From positions 1 through 64,000 of the forward strand of contig CARCZS010000006.1 in the NCBI GenBank assembly GCA_948956705.1: a DNA stretch of 64,000 nucleotides, written 5' to 3'. The position numbers and the translations under genes were made by a program. Below are positions 15,785 through 24,323 of the stretch, piece after piece; position 1 is the first letter of the stretch, and the number at the start of each line of letters is the position of its first letter. The notes under the pieces were generated by a model. It was not told where the DNA came from. It saw nothing but the letters and a program-made list of their open reading frames with translations, and did not search any database. The DNA comes from an uncultured Phocaeicola sp. (GTDB lineage Bacteria > Bacteroidota > Bacteroidia > Bacteroidales > Bacteroidaceae).

Positions 15785-16045
15785 ATGAATAATGGAAAAT
15801 TCTTTGCCGGACTGGCACTAGGAGCGCTGGTCGGCAGTGCATTAAGTTGTTTTGCGCACAGCAACAGAGGTCGCAAATTGAGAAGAGACGTGTATGATGC
15901 CATTCAGGACTTACAAGAAGATGCAAAAGACCTGGCTCATCATGCAAAACATAAAGCAGAAGAAGTAAGCAGTGAAGTAGCCGGAAAAGTAGGTGAGAAA
16001 GTGGAAGAAGTGAAAGGGAAAATACACGAAGCTGCAAATAAATAA
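15785..16045 (+). CDS. YtxH-domain protein
   Basis: The N-terminal hydrophobic segment MNNGKFFAGLALGALVGSAL is followed by the SNRGRKLRRDV motif and a long amphipathic Lys/Glu/Ala helix (about residues 40-86). This layout is standard for YtxH-like proteins, which in other bacteria are stress-induced envelope proteins. At 86 residues the length is usual for the family. It stands alone on the plus strand, directly upstream of the trp control region. The gap from 15692 to 15784 holds presumed divergent promoters, but I see no clear consensus. Confidence 0.75.
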   Translation: MNNGKFFAGLALGALVGSALSCFAHSNRGRKLRRDVYDAIQDLQEDAKDLAHHAKHKAEEVSSEVAGKVGEKVEEVKGKIHEAANK

Positions 16046-16064
16046 AAAAAAAGTAAGTTTTTCT

Positions 16065-16094
16065 TTGGAGTTTAAAACAAAACGCTTACATTTG
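16065..16094 (+). promoter_or_regulatory. Promoter of the trp operon
   Basis: TTG at 16065-16067, a 19-bp spacer and TACATTTG at 16087-16094 fit the Bacteroides sigma-ABfr consensus. Transcription should begin near 16101, placing the 19-codon leader peptide and attenuator in the 5' untranslated region of trpB. Confidence 0.75.
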
Positions 16095-16116
16095 CCCCAA
16101 AATAAAAACAGATTTT

Positions 16117-16176
16117 ATGAATAGAATCATGGTAAATACATATTGGTGGCGTTTCTTACAACTAAACAAGTCGTAA
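16117..16176 (+). CDS. trpL: Tryptophan leader peptide
   Basis: A 19-codon frame (MNRIMVNTYWWRFLQLNKS) has tandem TGG codons at 16144-16149. It lies between the promoter and a strong intrinsic terminator ahead of trpB. Ribosome stalling at these codons when charged tRNA-Trp is short would expose downstream RNA and prevent termination. This matches the Bacteroid-trp RNA motif described for this group. A second in-frame ATG (codon 5) is also possible. Confidence 0.85.
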   Translation: MNRIMVNTYWWRFLQLNKS

Positions 16177-16260
16177 GGGAACCAGACCATGTATATATAC
16201 CTGACATTCTAAAAGGATATTCAAACTGAAGGCCTGTCGTACTTACGACAGGCCTTTTTT
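16170..16260 (+). promoter_or_regulatory. trp attenuator with terminator and antiterminator
   Basis: The terminator arms GGCCTGTCGTA (16231-16241) and TACGACAGGCC (16244-16254) are perfect complements, followed by TTTTTT. The segment GTCGTAAG at 16170-16177, which overlaps the leader stop codon, is perfectly complementary to CTTACGAC at 16242-16249 inside the terminator. A ribosome stalled at the Trp codons leaves 16170-16177 free to pair and break the terminator; a ribosome reaching the stop codon covers it and lets the terminator form. Confidence 0.85.
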
Positions 16261-16295
16261 CGTTAGTGCAATTAACATTAAAATATAGAACGACA

Positions 16296-17495
16296 ATGAA
16301 AACTTATCAGGTAAACAAAGAAGGTTATTATGGCGAATTTGGAGGGGCGTATATTCCCGAAATCCTTCACCGCTGTGTGGAAGAATTGCAGAATGCCTAT
16401 TCCAAAGTATTGGAAAGTGAAGGATTCAAACAAGAATTCCACCAGTTACTACGCGACTATGTAGGACGCCCTTCACCTCTTTACCTGGCAAACCGGCTAA
16501 GCAAGAAATATGGCTGTAAGATCTACCTGAAACGTGAAGATTTAAACCACACCGGAGCACATAAAATCAATAATGCCATCGGACAGGTGTTACTGGCAAA
16601 ACGTATGGGGAAAAAACGTATCATTGCAGAAACCGGAGCTGGACAGCATGGGGTGGCCACCGCTACGGTATGCGCTTTGATGAACATGCAATGCATTGTT
16701 TACATGGGCAAGACCGATGTAGAACGCCAGCATATCAATGTAGAAAAAATGAAAATGCTGGGAGCCGAAGTCCGCCCGGTCACTTCCGGCAACATGACAC
16801 TGAAAGATGCTACAAACGAAGCCATCCGCGACTGGTGTTGCCACCCTGCCGATACTTACTATGTCATCGGCTCTACCGTAGGCCCTCATCCCTACCCTGA
16901 TATGGTGGCACGTCTGCAATCCGTTATCAGCGAAGAAATCAAAAAGCAGCTGAAAGAACAGGAAGGAAGGGAATATCCCGATTACTTGATGGCTTGTGTA
17001 GGAGGAGGAAGCAATGCGGCAGGAACCATTTATCACTATATAGATGATGAACGTGTGCAGATTGTCCTGGCCGAGGCAGGAGGCAAAGGTATAGACACCG
17101 GTTTCTCGGCCGCTACCATCCAACTGGGGAAAATGGGAATTATCCACGGAGCAAAGACCTTGGTTATCCAAAACGAGGACGGACAAATAGAGGAACCTTA
17201 CTCCATTTCTGCCGGTCTGGATTATCCGGGCATAGGACCCATGCATGCCAATCTGGCCAAACAGCAACGCGCTTTGGTACTCGCCATAAACGATGATGAA
17301 GCCATCCGTGCCGCATTTGAGCTGATCCGGCTGGAAGGTATCATTCCTGCATTGGAATCGGCTCATGCATTGGGAGCATTGGACAAAATGAGATTCAAGC
17401 CAACGGATATAGTGGTTCTCACCGTATCAGGACGCGGAGATAAGGATATTGAAACCTACTTGAAAGAATCCGGCACAAGGACCTCCTTGCAATAA
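16296..17495 (+). CDS. trpB: Tryptophan synthase beta chain
   Basis: Joins indole and serine to make tryptophan, the last step of the pathway. The protein is 399 residues from the chosen ATG (MKTYQVNKEGYYGEFGG), a typical TrpB N-terminus; an upstream ATG at 16266 would add ten residues that overlap the leader. The PLP lysine is K90 in HTGAHK, and the phosphate-binding loop GGGSNAAG is present. It is the first gene of trpBEGDCFA, an order usual in Bacteroides, and lies 35 bp after the attenuator T-run. Confidence 0.97.
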   Translation: MKTYQVNKEGYYGEFGGAYIPEILHRCVEELQNAYSKVLESEGFKQEFHQLLRDYVGRPSPLYLANRLSKKYGCKIYLKREDLNHTGAHKINNAIGQVLLAKRMGKKRIIAETGAGQHGVATATVCALMNMQCIVYMGKTDVERQHINVEKMKMLGAEVRPVTSGNMTLKDATNEAIRDWCCHPADTYYVIGSTVGPHPYPDMVARLQSVISEEIKKQLKEQEGREYPDYLMACVGGGSNAAGTIYHYIDDERVQIVLAEAGGKGIDTGFSAATIQLGKMGIIHGAKTLVIQNEDGQIEEPYSISAGLDYPGIGPMHANLAKQQRALVLAINDDEAIRAAFELIRLEGIIPALESAHALGALDKMRFKPTDIVVLTVSGRGDKDIETYLKESGTRTSLQ

Positions 17496-17555
17496 CACAT
17501 AGAAACCCATGAGAGCAAAAACCCTATACGGACAACTATAAACAGAAAAGAAACA

Positions 17556-18956
17556 ATGAAAACTTTTACCTATACCACCCGATGCAAAACCATACTGGGT
17601 GACCTGCATACACCGGTCAGTACCTATCTGAAAGTGCGCGACATTTTCCCACAGAGTGCACTGATGGAAAGTTCCGACTATCATGGAAGTGAGAACAACC
17701 GTTCTTTCATCGGACTGAATCCTGTAGCCAGCATCGGAATCAATCATGGCACAGCCACTGCCACCTACCCTGACGGCAGCATAGAAGAACATCCCATCAG
17801 CGAACATTTCCGGGCAGACCATGCGATCTCCGATTTTCTGAATCGTTTCAAGGTAAGCGGAGAATACAACAACTACTGCGGACTGTATGGCTATACCACT
17901 TTCAATGCCGTACGCTATTTCGAACATATCAATGTAAAAGACAGCCGTGATCCTAAGAACGATGCTCCGGATATGTTGTATATCTTATATAAATACCTGA
18001 TTGTCTTCAATGACTTCCGCAACGAAATGTTATTACTGGAAATGTTGCAGGACGGTGAGGACAGCCATCTGGATTATGTGGAAAAAGCGATCCACAACCG
18101 TAACTATACTACTTACGACTTCCGTGCCGTGGGCGAAACCACCAGTACCCTGACCGATGAAGAACATAAGGCGAACATCCGCAAAGGCATTGCCCACTGT
18201 ATGCGCGGCGATGTTTTCCAAATCGTCCTTTCACGCCGTTTTATCCAACGTTACGAAGGAGATGATTTCAAACTTTACCGTGCTTTACGCAGCATCAACC
18301 CGTCCCCCTACTTATTTTACTTCGATTTCGGAGGCTTCCGTATTTTTGGTTCCTCTCCCGAAACCCATTGTAAAATAGAAAACGGGCGTGCCACCATTGA
18401 CCCTATCGCCGGAACCACCCGCCGCAACGGAGACAAGAAAATAGATGCTGAACTCACCGCCAACCTATTGGCTGATCCCAAAGAAAATGCGGAACATGTA
18501 ATGCTGGTAGATCTGGCACGCAATGACTTGAGCCGCAACTGTCACGATGTACAAGTAGAATTTTACAAAGAAGCTCAATATTACAGCCACGTCATTCATC
18601 TGGTAAGCCGGGTCAGCGGCGAACTGAACCCCAAAGCCAATCCCATCAAAGCATTTATTGATACTTTCCCGGCCGGAACCCTGAGTGGCGCTCCGAAGGT
18701 AAAAGCCATGCAGCTGATCAGCGAATACGAACCTCACAGCCGTGGAGCCTATGGAGGTTGCATCGGATTTATCGGGCTGAACGGCACATTGAACCAAGCT
18801 ATCACCATTCGTACATTCGTCAGCCGCAACAACGAACTATGGTTTCAAGCCGGTGGCGGCATCGTAGCTAAGAGCAATGAAGAGTACGAATTACAAGAAG
18901 TAAACAACAAACTGGGAGCACTTAAAAAAGCAATCATCCTGGCAGAACAAATGTAA
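17556..18956 (+). CDS. trpE: Anthranilate synthase component I
   Basis: Converts chorismate to anthranilate with ammonia from TrpG. The protein is 466 residues. The N-terminal feedback site shows LMESSDYHG, with the serine that usually contacts inhibitory tryptophan. The chorismate-binding domain carries GDVFQIVLSRR, SPETH, IAGTTRRNGD and the ending GGGIVAKSNEEYEL. It is followed by trpG after 12 bp, consistent with equimolar subunits. Confidence 0.96.
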   Translation: MKTFTYTTRCKTILGDLHTPVSTYLKVRDIFPQSALMESSDYHGSENNRSFIGLNPVASIGINHGTATATYPDGSIEEHPISEHFRADHAISDFLNRFKVSGEYNNYCGLYGYTTFNAVRYFEHINVKDSRDPKNDAPDMLYILYKYLIVFNDFRNEMLLLEMLQDGEDSHLDYVEKAIHNRNYTTYDFRAVGETTSTLTDEEHKANIRKGIAHCMRGDVFQIVLSRRFIQRYEGDDFKLYRALRSINPSPYLFYFDFGGFRIFGSSPETHCKIENGRATIDPIAGTTRRNGDKKIDAELTANLLADPKENAEHVMLVDLARNDLSRNCHDVQVEFYKEAQYYSHVIHLVSRVSGELNPKANPIKAFIDTFPAGTLSGAPKVKAMQLISEYEPHSRGAYGGCIGFIGLNGTLNQAITIRTFVSRNNELWFQAGGGIVAKSNEEYELQEVNNKLGALKKAIILAEQM

Positions 18957-18968
18957 AAACGAATCATC

Positions 18969-19559
18969 ATGAAAACAGTAATTATAGACAACTATGACTC
19001 ATTTACCTACAATTTGAGTCATTTGGTAAAAGAACTGGGAGCCGAAGTTACCGTATTACGTAACGATGCTTTCCAACTGGAAGAATTGGAAAAATTCGAT
19101 AAAATCATTCTTTCACCCGGTCCCGGTATTCCATCAGAAGCAGGCCTGCTGCTCGAAGTAATTAAAAGATATGCCGGCAAGAAACCGATTCTGGGTGTAT
19201 GCTTGGGAGAACAGGCCATAGGAGAAGCTTTTGGCGGCAAACTGACCAATCTGAGCGAAGTATTTCATGGCGTACAGACCCCCATCTCAATTAAAAAGAA
19301 CCAATCAAAAGACAAAGGAAAGAAAACCGATTACATTTTCAACGGACTGCCGGATGAAGTGCCGGTAGGACGTTATCACTCATGGGTGGTAGATACGGAC
19401 GGTTTCCCTGAGTGCCTTGAAATAACCGCAGTAAGCCAGGAAGGTCTCGTCATGGCATTGAAACATAAAGAATACGATATCCACGGCATCCAGTTTCATC
19501 CCGAATCCGTACTAACCCCCGATGGTAAAGCCATGATAGCCAACTTTCTAAACGCATAA
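18969..19559 (+). CDS. trpG: Anthranilate synthase component II (glutamine amidotransferase)
   Basis: Hydrolyses glutamine to feed ammonia to TrpE. It is a class I amidotransferase of 196 residues, with the oxyanion segment SPGPGIPSEAG, nucleophile Cys in GVCLGEQ, and the His-Glu pair in QFHPES. The residue after CLG is Glu rather than the common His; it is not one of the catalytic triad. No fusion to trpD is present, so the operon has separate trpG and trpD genes. Confidence 0.96.
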   Translation: MKTVIIDNYDSFTYNLSHLVKELGAEVTVLRNDAFQLEELEKFDKIILSPGPGIPSEAGLLLEVIKRYAGKKPILGVCLGEQAIGEAFGGKLTNLSEVFHGVQTPISIKKNQSKDKGKKTDYIFNGLPDEVPVGRYHSWVVDTDGFPECLEITAVSQEGLVMALKHKEYDIHGIQFHPESVLTPDGKAMIANFLNA

Positions 19560-19580
19560 CCCCAACCGTACATAATAAAT

Positions 19581-20576
19581 ATGAAAGCTATATTATCCCG
19601 CCTCTTCAATCACGAGGAACTGACCCGAAAAGAAGCAAAGAATTTGCTGCTCAACATAACCCGGGGAATGTATAACGACGCACAGATAGCCGCCCTGCTG
19701 ACCGTTTTCCAAATGCGCGGCATCAAAGTAGAAGAATTGATAGGTTTCCGTGAAGCATTGCTCACCACCCGCATACCTATAGACTTTTCCGCTTACACCC
19801 CTATTGACATTGTGGGCACAGGCGGTGATGGAAAAAATACCTTCAATATCTCTACTTGCGCCTGCTTCATTGTAGCAGGAGCCGGATATCATGTTGCCAA
19901 ACACGGCAACTATGGCGCGACTTCCGTCAGCGGAGCCAGCAATGTCATCGAACAACACGGTGTAAAATTCACGAACAATCCGGATAAGCTGACCCGTTCT
20001 ATGGAAGAATGTGGAATGGTCTATATGCATGCCCAGTTGTTCAATCCTGCCATGAAAAGTGTAGGCCCTGTCCGCAAAGCACTGCAAGTACGTACCATAT
20101 TCAACCTGCTAGGTCCGCTGGTTAATCCATGTCTTCCGGCTTACCAACTTCTAGGAGTCGCCGATCTGCCGCAAATGCGCCTTTATACCAACGTGTTCCA
20201 AAAACTGGGCATTGGCTTTGCCGTAGTAAACAACCTGGACGGTTACGACGAAATCTCACTGACCGATGAATTCAAAGTGATGACCAATCGCTACGAAACC
20301 ATCTACAAGCCATCCGAACTAGGCTTCTCTCTCGCCAGACAAGAAGAGCTTTATGGTGGGAACACTCCCGAAGAAACGTCGAAAATCTTCAATAACGTAC
20401 TGGAGAACAAAGCCACCAAAGCCCAGACAGACTGTGTACTGATTAACGCTTCTTTTGCCATACAAGCCATGGAACCGGCCAAACCGATAGAAGAATGCGT
20501 GGCCATCGCCCGTGAATCATTGGAAAGCGGAAAAGCATTGAATACATTGAAAAAATTTGTGGAACTGAACAGTTGA
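19581..20576 (+). CDS. trpD: Anthranilate phosphoribosyltransferase
   Basis: Transfers phosphoribose from PRPP to anthranilate. The protein is 331 residues. GTGGDGKNTFNIST is the diphosphate-binding motif, KHGNYGATSVSGASNV follows, and the helical N-terminal dimerisation domain (EELTRKEAKNLL) is intact. It lies 21 bp after trpG. A start for trpC overlapping its 3' end is possible but not preferred. Confidence 0.96.
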   Translation: MKAILSRLFNHEELTRKEAKNLLLNITRGMYNDAQIAALLTVFQMRGIKVEELIGFREALLTTRIPIDFSAYTPIDIVGTGGDGKNTFNISTCACFIVAGAGYHVAKHGNYGATSVSGASNVIEQHGVKFTNNPDKLTRSMEECGMVYMHAQLFNPAMKSVGPVRKALQVRTIFNLLGPLVNPCLPAYQLLGVADLPQMRLYTNVFQKLGIGFAVVNNLDGYDEISLTDEFKVMTNRYETIYKPSELGFSLARQEELYGGNTPEETSKIFNNVLENKATKAQTDCVLINASFAIQAMEPAKPIEECVAIARESLESGKALNTLKKFVELNS

Positions 20577-20614
20577 CTACACACCCGGTATTCCACTACC
20601 AAACGCCTCATACA

Positions 20615-21403
20615 ATGACAGATATATTAACAGAAATCATCGCCTGCAAGCAAATCGAGATCGAACTGCAAAAGGCTGCCATCAGCAAAGAAATGCTGAT
20701 AAACAATTGTAACGAACCCATGCCACGTATCAGTATGCGTGCCAGTCTTGCCTCTTCTCCTTACGGCATCATCTCCGAGTTCAAGCGTCGCTCTCCCTCC
20801 AAAGGATGGATAAAAGAAGACGCACAGGCAGATACCATTCCTCCCGCTTACGAAGCGGCCGGAGCCTCCGCACTTTCCATCCTCACCGATGAAAAATACT
20901 TCGGCGGCAGCCTGAAAGATATCCGTTCGGCACGCCCCCACGTGCAACTTCCCATTCTAAGGAAAGATTTCATTATAGATGAATACCAACTTTATCAGGC
21001 ACGCATCGTAGGAGCGGACGCTATCCTTCTTATAGCCGCCGCTTTGAAGAAAGAGCAATGCAAAGCCCTAGCCCTCAAAGCCCATGAACTGGAACTGGAA
21101 GTCCTGCTGGAAATCCACAACGAGCAAGAACTGGAATATATAGACGAGAACATTGACATGGTGGGAGTCAACAACCGTAATCTGGGAAGCTTCCACACAG
21201 AGGTGGAAAACTCTTTCCGTCTGGCGGAAAAACTACCCGAAGAAATGCTCCGGATCTCTGAAAGCGGCATCTCCAGCCCCGAAACAGTCAAACAACTCCG
21301 GGCTGCCGGCTTCCGAGGCTTCCTGATAGGGGAAAACTTCATGAAAACACCCGCACCGGGAGAAGCCTTAAAAGAATTTATAACCCAACTAGAGAAATGT
21401 TAG
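20615..21403 (+). CDS. trpC: Indole-3-glycerol phosphate synthase
   Basis: Closes the indole ring from CdRP with loss of CO2. The start is placed at MTDILTEIIACKQIEI, the usual N-terminus of the family; the frame is open further upstream into trpD, but that extension is not family-like. The (beta/alpha)8 barrel shows the catalytic lysine in SEFKRRSPSKG, LRKDFIIDEYQ, VGVNNRNL and SESGI. At 262 residues the length is normal, and it is not fused to trpF. Confidence 0.95.
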   Translation: MTDILTEIIACKQIEIELQKAAISKEMLINNCNEPMPRISMRASLASSPYGIISEFKRRSPSKGWIKEDAQADTIPPAYEAAGASALSILTDEKYFGGSLKDIRSARPHVQLPILRKDFIIDEYQLYQARIVGADAILLIAAALKKEQCKALALKAHELELEVLLEIHNEQELEYIDENIDMVGVNNRNLGSFHTEVENSFRLAEKLPEEMLRISESGISSPETVKQLRAAGFRGFLIGENFMKTPAPGEALKEFITQLEKC

Positions 21404-21415
21404 GATGAAGCAACA

Positions 21416-22033
21416 ATGATTATCAAGGTATGCGGTATGCGCGAGCCCGAAAACATACGCGCCATAGAGCAAGCCGGAGCAGACTGGATGGGCTTCATCT
21501 TCTTCCCCCAATCTGCCCGCTACGTATCACATCGTCCGGAATACCTACCGGAACAATGCCACCGGATCGGGGTCTTCGTCAACGAAAGCAGCGAAAACAT
21601 CCTGCTGAAAGCACAGGAATTCGGTCTGCACCATATCCAATTGCATGGCAGGGAGACACCGGAACAATGCCGCAAATTAAAAGCCGCCGGACTGGGAGTC
21701 ATTAAAGTTTTTTCCATAGCACAGGAAAGTGACCTGCAATCCGCCGGTTGTTATGAGGGCGTTTGCGATTACTTTCTTTTCGACACTGCCTGCTCCGGAT
21801 ATGGCGGCTCCGGCAAAACCTTCAACTGGAATATCCTGCAAGCCTATCGGGGAAAGACGCCTTTCCTGCTGAGTGGCGGTCTCCGTCCCGGCAGTCTTTC
21901 CCTTTTGTTGCAATTCAAGCATGAACAATGGGCAGGTATCGACCTGAACAGCGGATTCGAGACCGCTCCGGCTCTGAAAGACGACGCCGCCGTCCACACA
22001 TTTATAAACCAATTAAAACAAAAAATACAATGA
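21416..22033 (+). CDS. trpF: Phosphoribosylanthranilate isomerase
   Basis: Isomerises PRA to CdRP by an Amadori rearrangement. The protein is 205 residues, with the catalytic Cys in IKVCGMRE, the barrel motif MGFIFFPQSARYV, and the aspartate region DYFLFDTACSGYGGSGKTFNW. The stop codon overlaps the trpA start by four bases (ATGA), giving translational coupling. Confidence 0.95.
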   Translation: MIIKVCGMREPENIRAIEQAGADWMGFIFFPQSARYVSHRPEYLPEQCHRIGVFVNESSENILLKAQEFGLHHIQLHGRETPEQCRKLKAAGLGVIKVFSIAQESDLQSAGCYEGVCDYFLFDTACSGYGGSGKTFNWNILQAYRGKTPFLLSGGLRPGSLSLLLQFKHEQWAGIDLNSGFETAPALKDDAAVHTFINQLKQKIQ

Positions 22034-22806
22034 ACAGAATCAACCAGTTATTCAGTACCAAGCAAAAAGACATCCTATCTATTTATTTTTGTGCAGGCTT
22101 TCCTACCTTAGAAGGTACGGCAAGCACCATCAAAGTCCTGGAAAAAAAAGGGATTAACATGATTGAAATCGGCATTCCTTTCAGTGACCCGATGGCTGAC
22201 GGTCCCGTTATCCAGCACGCCGCCACCCGCGCCTTGAAAAATGGCATGACACTGAAGCTCCTTTTCGACCAACTGAAAGATATCCGTAAAGAAGTACAGA
22301 TTCCGCTGGTGCTGATGGGATATCTCAATCCCATCATGCAATATGGATTCAAGGATTTCTGCCGCACTTGCCGGGAGACGGGAATCGACGGAGTGATTAT
22401 CCCCGACTTGCCTTTCAAAGATTATATGGAGGAATATCGTTCCATAGCCGAGGAACAAGATGTGAGAATCATCATGCTCATCACTCCGGAAACCAGTGAA
22501 GAACGTATCCGCCTGATTGATGAACATACCGACGGTTTTATCTATATGGTATCTTCCGCCGCTATCACCGGTGCTCAAAAAGATTTCAACGCACAGAAAC
22601 AAGCCTATTTCCAACGCATCGCCGACATGAATTTACGCAATCCCCGCATGATAGGTTTCGGAATTTCCAATAAGCAAACCTTCGAAACCGCATCCGCTCA
22701 TGCCGCAGGAGCCATCATCGGCAGTAAATTCGTGACCTTGCTGGATGAAGAAGACGGAGATACGGAAAAAGCAGCGGACAAGCTGCTGGAAGCCTTGAAA
22801 AACTAA
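22030..22806 (+). CDS. trpA: Tryptophan synthase alpha chain
   Basis: Cleaves indole-glycerol phosphate and channels indole to TrpB. It runs 258 residues from the ATG at 22030, which overlaps trpF. The catalytic Glu lies in IEIGIPFSDPMADGP and the second acid follows in IIPDLP. The phosphate site GAIIGSKFV is present. It is the last gene of the operon and is separated from trpB by five genes, although the two subunits act together. Confidence 0.96.
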   Translation: MNRINQLFSTKQKDILSIYFCAGFPTLEGTASTIKVLEKKGINMIEIGIPFSDPMADGPVIQHAATRALKNGMTLKLLFDQLKDIRKEVQIPLVLMGYLNPIMQYGFKDFCRTCRETGIDGVIIPDLPFKDYMEEYRSIAEEQDVRIIMLITPETSEERIRLIDEHTDGFIYMVSSAAITGAQKDFNAQKQAYFQRIADMNLRNPRMIGFGISNKQTFETASAHAAGAIIGSKFVTLLDEEDGDTEKAADKLLEALKN

Positions 22807-22888
22807 CCTTTCACAACTCGTAACATCCTCTTCTTCAAAAATCCACCTGAAAGATCATGGCGATACAAGTGAAAAATATAATATCTTA

Positions 22889-22940
22889 CAGGTATAAGAT
22901 TATATATCTTGCAGCAGTAAGATCTATAATCTTATACCTG
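22889..22940. repeat. Long palindrome downstream of trpA
   Basis: CAGGTATAAGATTATA (22889-22904) and TATAATCTTATACCTG (22925-22940) are perfect 16-bp complements. The loop holds a further 5-bp stem (ATCTT/AAGAT). No T-run follows, so a simple intrinsic terminator is not clear. The rest of the 22807-23083 gap holds only the ansA promoter. Confidence 0.75.
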
Positions 22941-23027
22941 ATCTTTCTACTTCTTCCATCCACAGCATCCGGCAGAAGCAGTTATCACCTATAAAGAAAA
23001 ACATTTTGTTATTTCCCTCTCTTATTT

Positions 23028-23058
23028 TTGTCATACTTATACATAATTACTATCTTTG
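23028..23058 (+). promoter_or_regulatory. Promoter of the asparaginase gene
   Basis: TTG at 23028-23030, a 20-bp spacer and TATCTTTG at 23051-23058 fit the Bacteroides consensus. It lies inside the longest possible asparaginase frame, which supports starting the protein at 23084 rather than at 23006. Confidence 0.75.
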
Positions 23059-23083
23059 TGCCAAAATTAAACAAGAGAAGCGC

Positions 23084-24127
23084 ATGATACAGAGTGAATA
23101 TCCTTCCGTTTTGCTAATATACACAGGCGGTACGATCGGCATGATTGAAAATCCTGAGACAGGTGCACTAGAAGCCTTTAATTTCGACCAGTTACAAGAC
23201 AATGTCCCCGAATTGAAGCGGTTCAACTATCGCATCTCCTCTTACCAATTCAATCCCCCCATTGACTCTTCGGATATGGAACCTGCCTTGTGGGCCAAGT
23301 TAGTCAAGATCATCAAATACAATTATGATAATTTTGACGGGTTCGTCATTCTGCACGGTACAGACACCATGGCATACACCGCTTCAGCGCTCAGCTTCAT
23401 GCTGGAAAACCTGAGCAAGCCGGTTATCCTGACTGGCAGCCAGCTGCCCATCGGCATGTTGCGCACCGATGGAAAGGAAAATCTGATCACTTCCATAGAA
23501 ATAGCCGCTGCCAAACATCCGAACGGCACTGCTATTGTACCCGAAGTATGCATCTTCTTCGAAAACCATCTGTTGCGCGGAAACCGTACCACAAAAATAA
23601 ATGCGGAGAATTTCAATGCGTTCCGTTCATACAATTTCCCTTCGCTGGCAACAGCAGGCATCCACATAAAATATGAATATGACCGTATTCACAAAGCCGA
23701 TCCCAATCTGCCATTAAAACCACACTATCTTTATGATACCAATGTAATTATACTGACCCTTTTTCCGGGCATCCAGGAAAACATGATCAGCAATATTCTG
23801 CATACACCGGGATTACGCGCAGTGGTATTAAAGACCTACGGTTCGGGCAACGCTCCGCAAAAGCCGTGGTTCATCGAACTTCTAAGGGATGCCACCTCAC
23901 GGGGAATCATCATTGTCAACATCTCCCAATGCTCTACCGGAACAGTGGAAATGGGAAGGTATGAAACCGGACTCCATCTGCTGGACGCAGGGGTCATCAG
24001 CGGCTATGACAGTACGGTGGAATCCGTTCTAACCAAACTGATGTTCCTTTTGGGACACGGAAAAAGTGAAAGAGAAATACGTTACCAAATGAGTATTCCA
24101 GTAGCCGGAGAGTTTACGAAATCATAA
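23084..24127 (+). CDS. ansA: Type I L-asparaginase
   Basis: Hydrolyses asparagine to aspartate and ammonia. The start is MIQSEYPSVLLIYTGG, 26 bp after the -7 box. The catalytic threonine is in YTGGTIGM and the second nucleophilic set in HGTDTMAYTASAL, with LTGSQLPIGMLRTDGKEN next. It lacks a signal peptide in this reading, so it should be the cytoplasmic type I enzyme. The protein is 347 residues, as expected for the family. Its terminator is unclear; a small hairpin (ATCATCC/GGATGAT) lies about 20 bp downstream. Confidence 0.93.
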   Translation: MIQSEYPSVLLIYTGGTIGMIENPETGALEAFNFDQLQDNVPELKRFNYRISSYQFNPPIDSSDMEPALWAKLVKIIKYNYDNFDGFVILHGTDTMAYTASALSFMLENLSKPVILTGSQLPIGMLRTDGKENLITSIEIAAAKHPNGTAIVPEVCIFFENHLLRGNRTTKINAENFNAFRSYNFPSLATAGIHIKYEYDRIHKADPNLPLKPHYLYDTNVIILTLFPGIQENMISNILHTPGLRAVVLKTYGSGNAPQKPWFIELLRDATSRGIIIVNISQCSTGTVEMGRYETGLHLLDAGVISGYDSTVESVLTKLMFLLGHGKSEREIRYQMSIPVAGEFTKS

Positions 24128-24271
24128 TTTATTGCGTTCCAATTATCATCCGGCGGGATGATTGCAGAATCATTAAAATGGTGTAATCTGCGATGAGAAC
24201 TTAACGATTTTATAGCATGTAATCTTTTTGTAATATTTGTTTCATCAAATAGTAATAAAAATGCTCCATTT

Positions 24272-24302
24272 TTGCAATGCTGATCAAAAAAGATTAGTTT
24301 TG
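24272..24302 (+). promoter_or_regulatory. Promoter of the two-component operon
   Basis: TTG at 24272-24274, a 20-bp spacer and TAGTTTTG at 24295-24302 match the Bacteroides promoter pattern. The start codon of the response regulator follows after 21 bp. Confidence 0.65.
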
Positions 24303-24323
24303 TAGTATTAAAAAGATGGATAT

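Noticed and set aside
16590..17366. Minus-strand frame of 258 codons within trpB
   Set aside because: It is antisense to a certain tryptophan synthase gene; the codon pattern is that of the trpB reverse complement.
19200..19230. Change from His to Glu after CLG in TrpG as a sign of inactivity
   Set aside because: That position is not part of the Cys-His-Glu triad, which is intact, and variation there is tolerated in the family.
23006..23083. Possible N-terminal extension or signal peptide for the asparaginase
   Set aside because: The extension overlaps a full -33/-7 promoter, and the hydrophobic stretch comes from that AT-rich promoter sequence.
24145..24166. Short ATCATCC/GGATGAT hairpin after ansA as a terminator
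   Set aside because: The stem is 7 bp with no T-run, so it is too weak to list as a separate feature.
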